Of a stretch of DNA of 36,981 nt, positions 31,627 through 36,981 are shown piece by piece. The stretch spans positions 1 to 36,981 of the forward strand of contig CAXKVV010001424.1 in the NCBI GenBank assembly GCA_964058805.1, read 5' to 3'. The DNA comes from Schoenoplectus triqueter (Eukaryota; Streptophyta; Magnoliopsida; Poales; Cyperaceae). Numbering within the stretch: position 1 is the first letter of the stretch; each line of letters starts with the position of its first letter. The position numbers were made by a program, and so were the translations under genes. The notes beneath the pieces were generated by a model. That model was not told where the DNA came from and ran no database searches. It saw only the letters and a program-made list of their open reading frames with translations.

Positions 31627-33075
31627 TGTGTTTACCCCTGAAAATTCGGGGAATTAAAAAAAAGTAACTTGGGATAAAATATTAAAAAATTCAAGGAGAA
31701 ATTTTAAAAGCCCGAAGAGACTTAATTCAAGTCCAGAAGCACCAAGAAAAAAGAAGAATTCAATGAAATGCTCAAAAATCAAAATTCTTAAGAAAAGAAT
31801 TAAATGCCGAAGCTCTACAAATTCAAATCGAAAACCTCTTCGAAACCCAAAATCTAAAAACTCAAATTTTATGGTAAAATCAAATTCTCCATAAAATTCT
31901 GAGAATTTTCATATATTACTTGATATTTTTGGAGTTACGGAAGTCAAAGAAATTCCAAATTATCGATTAATATAATGAAAAATTAATTAATCAAGCATTA
32001 AAAATTAATTGATGCTTGATCAAGGGGCAAAATGGTAAATAAAAATTACCATAAATTTTGTTATATTTCAAGGAATTTTTGAGCAAATTTTGGTGCAATT
32101 TGGACAAAGGGAGCTTTGAGAAACAATTTAAAAGCAAAGGAGAAATAAGAAAATCAGCAAATGGAGGGCTCCAATTAAAAAACAAAATGGAGAGGGGCCA
32201 AATTCGAAAATTCCCATACTGCTACAGTCCCGAGCTACGGTACCCGAGCCTCTCCACTGCCCAAAATTCGAAAATGGTGATGGTGCTCCCGTGCGACGAA
32301 AACCCACATATTATATGCCGTTGGAAAGAGCACGGAGAGGAGAACACAATGAGATAAAGAACTTGCAAAATGGTTGAGCGGTTTGGGAGAAAACTGAAGA
32401 GGAAGTTTCCGATCCAAAAATGAAATTGAGCAATCCGAGCCATAATTGATCAAATTGACACTTCAAACACCTTCTCCATGGTCACAAGAGATTGTTTGAG
32501 GGCTTGGTTGAATTTCATAAGCTTTAAATTGGTGAGACCACAAACTCGCAAATCGGGTCAAAAACCGAGTTGGTCAAACTCTATACCAGAGCATTCTATT
32601 GATTGAATAAACATTATAGATCAATTCCTGGGATCAATTAGATGCTAATCAAGCTTTGAAACACAAGAAATGGTGAAGAAATGAAGGAGAACGACTATGT
32701 GGCTTGAAATCGGGTTTGAAGGCAAAAACGGGTCTCGGGTGCATAATTGTGATCCGACAAGGTCTAAAATGCAGGAAGGGAGTGGCAAGAACGTGTTTGA
32801 ACCTCTACAACCTTCTAGAAGTCCTTAGAATCATCTGGTGGCCAAGTGGTGGTTAGAGAGGGCAAATTTGTAAATTTTCAGCAAACATAACAAACTCCAC
32901 TTGTGCCCCACTTGCCCTCTTAGCTGTTAGAGCACATTTAAAACACTTAAAACTGGTCTAATACACCACAAAACGTTCAGAAGAGTATGAGAAGATGATT
33001 GAAGGGAGTTGGTGCATAAATTGGTCAAAGAAAAGTCAAACCGATCTCATACACCCATCTATTACCCCCTGAGCC

Positions 33076-33082
33076 TATATAA
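33076..33082 (+). promoter_or_regulatory. TATA box within the LTR
   Basis: TATATAA sits in CCTATATAAACCCCTCTCC, a typical plant LTR core promoter with a C/T-rich start region downstream. It would place the U3/R border near 33105-33115. Confidence 0.55.
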
Positions 33083-33341
33083 ACCCCTCTCCTCCTTCAA
33101 ATGCAAGGGACACAACCCATCCCAAGCTGAATGCTAATTCAAAACGCTGCCAAAACCAATTGAAGCTCAAATTAGATACAAAATAAGATCCAATCTTTGA
33201 GTTGAGATCAAAATCAAGCCCAAAGATACAAGATTCAATCAAATCCTCTTCTACTCAAGATACAAATTAGATCTAGGTAGCCATATATCATGTAAATATA
33301 GATATCAAGAGTGTATTAGAGCTTGTAATTTTGATTCGTGC

Positions 33342-33347
33342 AATAAA
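33342..33347 (+). terminator. Poly(A) signal within the LTR
   Basis: AATAAA lies about 265 bp after the TATA box, the right position for the end of the R region. If so, U5 is unusually long, about 3.2 kb. Confidence 0.45.
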
Positions 33348-33435
33348 GATGAAAATTTTCATGGGCAATATCGATTTTTCTTCTTTTCTTGATGTTCTTA
33401 TGTTGCAATTCGATTTTTTTATTTTCTTTCTTTTC

Positions 33436-34079
33436 TTTTAGCTCAAATCTGCATACAAACATCATTGAATGTTAGATTGAAGCTAAATGATGCATTTAAA
33501 TCATTTAAGATCAATGAATCCCTTATAAATGCAAAATCAGCCCTAAAATGGTTGAAAATGCAATAAAAAAGAAAAACGGGATGAAATCTACTCCAAATCT
33601 TATAAAACTTTCAGATCTAGTAGAAATAAGTCATATGAATCTAAAGAAACTGATTTTGTATTTTTTTGATTTTTCTATAAAAAGTTATAGCCTTTTTAAT
33701 TCTAAAAAACAGCAAGTTCTGGTAACATCAATTCATCTTTTACTTTTTTTTTATTTTTTTTGTTTTTTTTATTTTCTTTATTTTCTTTTGGCTCAAATCT
33801 GCATACAAACATCATTGAATGTTAGATTAAAGCTAAATGATGCATTTAAACTGTTTAAGATCAATGAATCCATTATAAACGCAAAATCAGCCCTAAAATG
33901 GCTGAAAATGCAATAAAACGAAAAATAGGATGAGATCTGCTCCAAATCTTATAAAACTTTCAGATATTATAGAAATAAGTCATATGAATCTATAGAAATT
34001 GATTTTATATTTTTTTGATTTTTCTGTAAAAAGTTATAGCCTTTTTAGATCTAAAAATCAGCAAATACTGGTACAGCAT
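33436..34079 (+). repeat. Tandem duplication, period 350 bp, in the LTR
   Basis: GCTCAAATCTGCATACAAAC starts at 33441 and again at 33791. About 295 bp of each copy match closely through AAATCAGCCCTAAAATGG and TTATAAAACTTTCAGAT to AAAAAGTTATAGCC. A T-rich tract separates the copies. The ATG-containing frames inside are broken differently in each copy, so I do not call a gene. Confidence 0.85.
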
Positions 34080-34302
34080 TTTCCTCTTTTGCCCCTGATC
34101 TGATTCGAAAATAAAAACTCATATCTATGCTACTCCAATTTAATTGAAATTTTGTGAGCATCTAGATCTAGTTATAATGCATCTCTCTGTAATTTTTCAT
34201 AATTTTTGGAGCTTCGTACAATTTTATATGCATTTATGAATCTTCAGCTAGTATATTATAATAATCTTGTTCATAATAAAATAAAAATAACTCTATAAAC
34301 TC

Positions 34303-34528
34303 TTGTGCCGGCTGAGTTCAGTCGTGAGCCCATGGTTTTAAAGAGTTATAAGGCATGTGCCGGCTGCATTCAGTCGTGAGTCCTTGTCTTTATCTAAAAT
34401 ACAAAAATTATTTTTTATAATAAACAAAACTCTTCTAAATCTCGTGCCGGCTAATACAAAGTCGTGAGCCCTTGATTTTGAAGATTTATAAGGCTTGTGC
34501 CGGCTAATACAAAGTCATGAGTCCTTGC
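34303..34528 (+). repeat. Four GTGCCGGCT modules in two pairs
   Basis: GTGCCGGCT begins at 34305, 34357, 34444 and 34497. It is followed each time by 6-7 bases and then AGTC(G/A)TGAG(C/T)CC. The members of a pair are 52-53 bp apart and the pairs 139-140 bp apart. The DNA between the members of each pair is also conserved (A-GA-TTATAAGGC). The units stand out as GC-rich islands in an AT-rich LTR. Confidence 0.85.
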
Positions 34529-34679
34529 CATCAATAGAAATCAATAACTAAAAGAGTTTAAATTCAAAAGTTAAACTATTTTCTAAAACTAAAAATATAT
34601 TTTCAGTTTTTTTTCTAAATTTTATTTGAAACTTCTTTGCTAAATAACCTTAAAGTGCATTAAAACGATTTCAAATAAA

Positions 34680-35330
34680 AAAATTTTCAACATAACAATT
34701 GTTCATCATAACCTTATTGATAGTATCATAATCTGGTTTGAAAGGTTTCTTAAGCATATTTTTCAAAAATATCAAAAATACCCTCAGCTGTCCACTTCAG
34801 TCCTTTATCAGAAAAGAATTAAAAAACTGTACCGATCCGTGAATTTAACATATATATATTATTTTATATTCATAAAATATATATCAAGAAGAGTTTGTAT
34901 AAAAATTTTCATGCAAAAATACGCTTTAAATACCTTTCAAATAAGCAAAACAATCCTGACAGCTCATTATTTTCAGAACCGTCCTCTTTTGATATTTTAC
35001 TCAAAACAGTACTTTTTAAAGCTCAAAATGAAAAGTGTTCAACATAAAAGTTGTTCATAACATCCCATTTCATATTTCTGTTAAATAAAATCAGTATGTT
35101 ATTAACGTGTTTTACTTTAAAACAAATAATAAACAGTATTATCAGCTGAAGTCTTCGTAAGTTTTCACATTTGTCCATTTCTAATATTTCCTTCCGAAAT
35201 AATATTTTAAAGGATTCAAATTAAAAAATATTAAAAATAAAAGTTTTTCATAACATTGTCATTAATATTTTTATCAAATAAAATTAGTATCTTACTAATA
35301 TATTTTTCTCAAAAAGTCTAAAAAGATCAC
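34680..35330 (+). repeat. Degenerate direct repeats in the LTR
   Basis: Related blocks at about 34687, about 35037 and about 35237 share (CAACATAA)AAGTT-TTCATAACAT, and the last two also share TAAATAAAAT-AGTAT-TTA. They look like old, diverged tandem copies. Confidence 0.5.
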
Positions 35331-35349
35331 TACATGATTATGTTTTCTT

Positions 35350-36023
35350 TACCGATAAAAATCAGAAAAATATTATGGTCCATTCTAAAAAATATTTTAA
35401 AATCATAAATATTTTGATAATAAGTATAAATAAAAATATAATAAAATTTCTTTATAAATAGATCTTAAGAAAATAAATTAAAAATAGTTTCATAATAAAT
35501 CATTTTAATTAAAGAATAATCATTTCAAGATAAAATATAATAATTAGAATAAAAATCATAATAAAATAAAATAAAAATAATGCATTCATTGAAAATATAT
35601 AATAAAAAGAGATAACATAAAAAAATAATAAGATAGAATTTTTCTTAAAATAAATAAATAAATATAATTCTTATTTATTAAATCAAATTCTAAATTAAAT
35701 AATTTCAAATAAAAATATAAAAATATAAAAATAAATAAAATTAAATATATAATGAATAAAAAAATAAAAAAATAAAATAAATATAACTCTTATTCAAAAT
35801 CAAATAAAATTTAAATAAAAATGAATTAAATAAATAAATACATAGATAAATAAAAAGTGAAAGACTAAATCAACATTCACCTAAAATAAAGATAAATTTA
35901 ATTTCAAAACTAAATCAACATTCACCTATAATAAAGATCATAATAAAAAATAAATAAAAAAATAATTCTCAATCTTCAAAATTAAATAAATTTAGATATC
36001 AATAAATAAAAAATATAAGTAAA

Positions 36024-36062
<39 letters not shown>

Positions 36063-36240
36063 TAAAAGACTTTCTTTCTTCTTATCAAATAAAAAAATTC
36101 AATTTTAGAATTAAATCAATCTTAATCTAAAATAAAAATAACTCTCAAGACTAAATAAATTTAAATAAGATAAGTTCAAATAACAAATAAATAAATGAAT
36201 AAATAAAAACTAAATCATTTTATCAATAAAAATAAAAGTC
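35350..36240 (+). repeat. A-rich low-complexity tract
   Basis: About 890 bases are built from AAATAAATAAAA-like runs on the plus strand. It includes a 36-bp duplication at 35873 and 35909 (ACTAAATCAACATTCACCT) and an AAT microsatellite of about 11 units at 36024-36058. No gene is seen. Confidence 0.8.
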
Positions 36241-36455
36241 AATTCAGAAGGTGTAAACTACCTTGAAAAGTCCATATATTCCATGCCCTTACTCATAGCG
36301 ACCGCTTAAAATTGCTTAACTATTCTGTTTATTTCTCTTTCTTAATCAGAGGTTCCTCGGGTTCAAAGCCCAGGGTAATTAACAATGGGGGCTTGCGCCC
36401 ATTGGAATCTTAAAGACCCCACAATCTCTAAAACCTTTAAATGTGCATTCCAAAT

Positions 36456-36466
36456 TTATATAAATA
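36456..36466 (+). promoter_or_regulatory. Second TATA-like box near the LTR end
   Basis: TTATATAAATA followed by ACCCC lies about 110 bp before the LTR end. It could be the main promoter of a U3-heavy LTR, in place of the box at 33076. Sequence alone cannot decide. Confidence 0.35.
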
Positions 36467-36572
36467 TACCCCAATGCACACTTAGAGGGATCTCCGTGTC
36501 CTTCTTCCGCAATTCATCGTCTAGTTCCTTTTTCAGGGCGGTGAGAGGCGCGAAAAAGGGTCGCACAGGATC

Positions 36573-36590
36573 TGGCACGCCCGGTGGGAC
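36573..36590 (+). other. Primer-binding site of the giant LTR element
   Basis: TGGCACGCCCGGTGGGAC follows the LTR end by five bases. TGG at the start pairs with the CCA tail of a tRNA. From memory the layout resembles the tRNA-Arg-type sites (TGGCGACTCC-CTGGGGAC) of Tat/Ogre elements. The tRNA assignment is not verified. Confidence 0.6.
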
Positions 36591-36706
36591 CAAGATTTTC
36601 CTCTCATCTTTGAAAGAGAAAAATAAATAAAATAGTTAAGTAAATTAAGTGGTTTCTTATAAAAAAAACTAATAAAGTTGAAGTTGTTGTTTGTTTTGCA
36701 GGTGAA
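36591..36706 (+). other. Leader of the giant LTR element
   Basis: AT-rich leader between the priming site and the first ATG of the internal frame. It ends in TTGTTTTGCAGGTGAA, which also fits a 3' splice site. Confidence 0.4.
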
Positions 36707-36981
36707 ATGGCGTATCTCAACAGCAACGAAACAACAACAATGGTGGCTTCTCGCACTCTCACTCCTTCCCAAGGCGTTGAAGGGAAGTATTTCATTTTCT
36801 TTGGGACTATCCCGCAATAAATCATCATCAACACTCCAACAGTGGTGGCTTCAACCATGGTGGTTCCCATCTCCGCAGCAGCCCCAATTGAAGAAGAAGA
36901 CGAAGAAGCATATTTTACTCTAACTCAGAAGGGTATAGATAACAAAATCATGAACTCTCCTCCTGAACCTCAAAGGAGGAG
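36707..36981 (+). pseudogene. Start of an internal ORF of the giant LTR element (partial)
   Basis: An ATG at 36707 opens a frame beginning MAYLNSNETTTMVASRTLTP. A single TAA at 36818-36820 interrupts it, and the same frame then stays open to the window edge with SAAAPIEEEDEEAYFTLTQK. Its position right after the leader suggests the gag or extra ORF1 found in Tat/Ogre elements, but no domain is recognisable in the visible part. A run of alanine then acidic residues is seen. The in-frame stop suggests decay. Confidence 0.4.

Larger units (their letters stand above)
31627..36567 (+). repeat. Giant 5' LTR, Tat/Ogre-like Ty3/gypsy element
   Basis: It starts TGTGTTTACCCC, with a CCCC-TGAAAATT-CGGGG hairpin directly after, and ends CACA at 36564-36567. 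TGTG and CACA are inverted ends. Five bases later comes a tRNA-primer-like site. The length of about 4.94 kb is in the range of Ogre-type LTRs and far above most plant LTRs. It contains a TATA box at 33076 and poly(A) signal at 33342, two 300-bp duplicated blocks, four GTGCCGGCT modules, a very A-rich tract and a second TATA-like box near 36458. No protein domain was found inside. The second LTR lies outside the window, so the call rests on end structure and context. Confidence 0.6.

Noticed and set aside
33548..33916. 122-codon frame in the giant LTR
   Set aside because: It spans the junction of the 350-bp duplication and a poly-T tract; the translation is low in complexity and the second copy does not keep the frame.
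34303..34528. CRISPR-like array from the GTGCCGGCT units
   Set aside because: There are only four units, the spacers are themselves conserved between pairs, and the context is a plant LTR.
36350..36380. Possible tRNA (GGGTTCAAAGCCC T-arm-like sequence)
   Set aside because: No matching acceptor stem, D arm or anticodon arm could be built around it; it lies in the LTR end region.

Overview
The window is AT-rich nuclear DNA of a land plant, most likely a dicot. The evidence is a spliced 15-exon MLO gene with GT-AG introns, a plant-only DUF620 exon, and Ty1/copia, Ty3/gypsy-like, LINE, hAT and MULE-type repeats. No prokaryotic, organellar or viral gene set is seen. Only two host genes look functional; most of the rest is decayed mobile DNA.

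Layout. 1-1731: the last intron and last exon of a DUF620 gene, plus strand. 2880-7634: a complete but dead Ty1/copia element with both LTRs, a primer-binding site, a polypurine tract and a near-matching 5-bp target duplication. 7635-20134: gene-poor DNA with hAT-like and MULE-like non-autonomous elements, three near-perfect 27-29 bp palindromes at 9982-10223, several local duplications, a fold-back pair at 17600-18380 and a LINE relic (minus strand, about 19240-19860). 20135-20865: a long-TIR MULE-type MITE ending about 245 bp upstream of the MLO start codon. 21110-25728: the MLO gene (556 codons before the stop), closest from memory to clade III (Arabidopsis MLO5/7/8/9/10). 27066-27445: a second long-TIR MITE with a perfect 9-bp duplication. 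About 27690-28707: a broken gene for a PLAT/LH2-like beta-sandwich protein.

28907 to the right edge is a nested structure. An hAT transposon with a dead minus-strand transposase gene (29601-31626) stops abruptly at 31626/31627, where a very long LTR begins (TGTG at 31627, CACA at 36567, about 4.9 kb). That LTR is followed by a tRNA-primer-like site at 36573 and the start of an internal ORF that runs off the window. The size and layout fit a Tat/Ogre-type Ty3/gypsy element inserted into the hAT transposon. Its LTR holds a 350-bp tandem duplication, four copies of a GTGCCGGCT motif and a long A-rich tract.

No operon or multi-gene system is visible. MLO and the DUF620 gene are independent host genes. 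I found no convincing previously undescribed protein system. The least explained structures are the triple palindromes, the paired GTGCCGGCT modules and the nested giant LTR.
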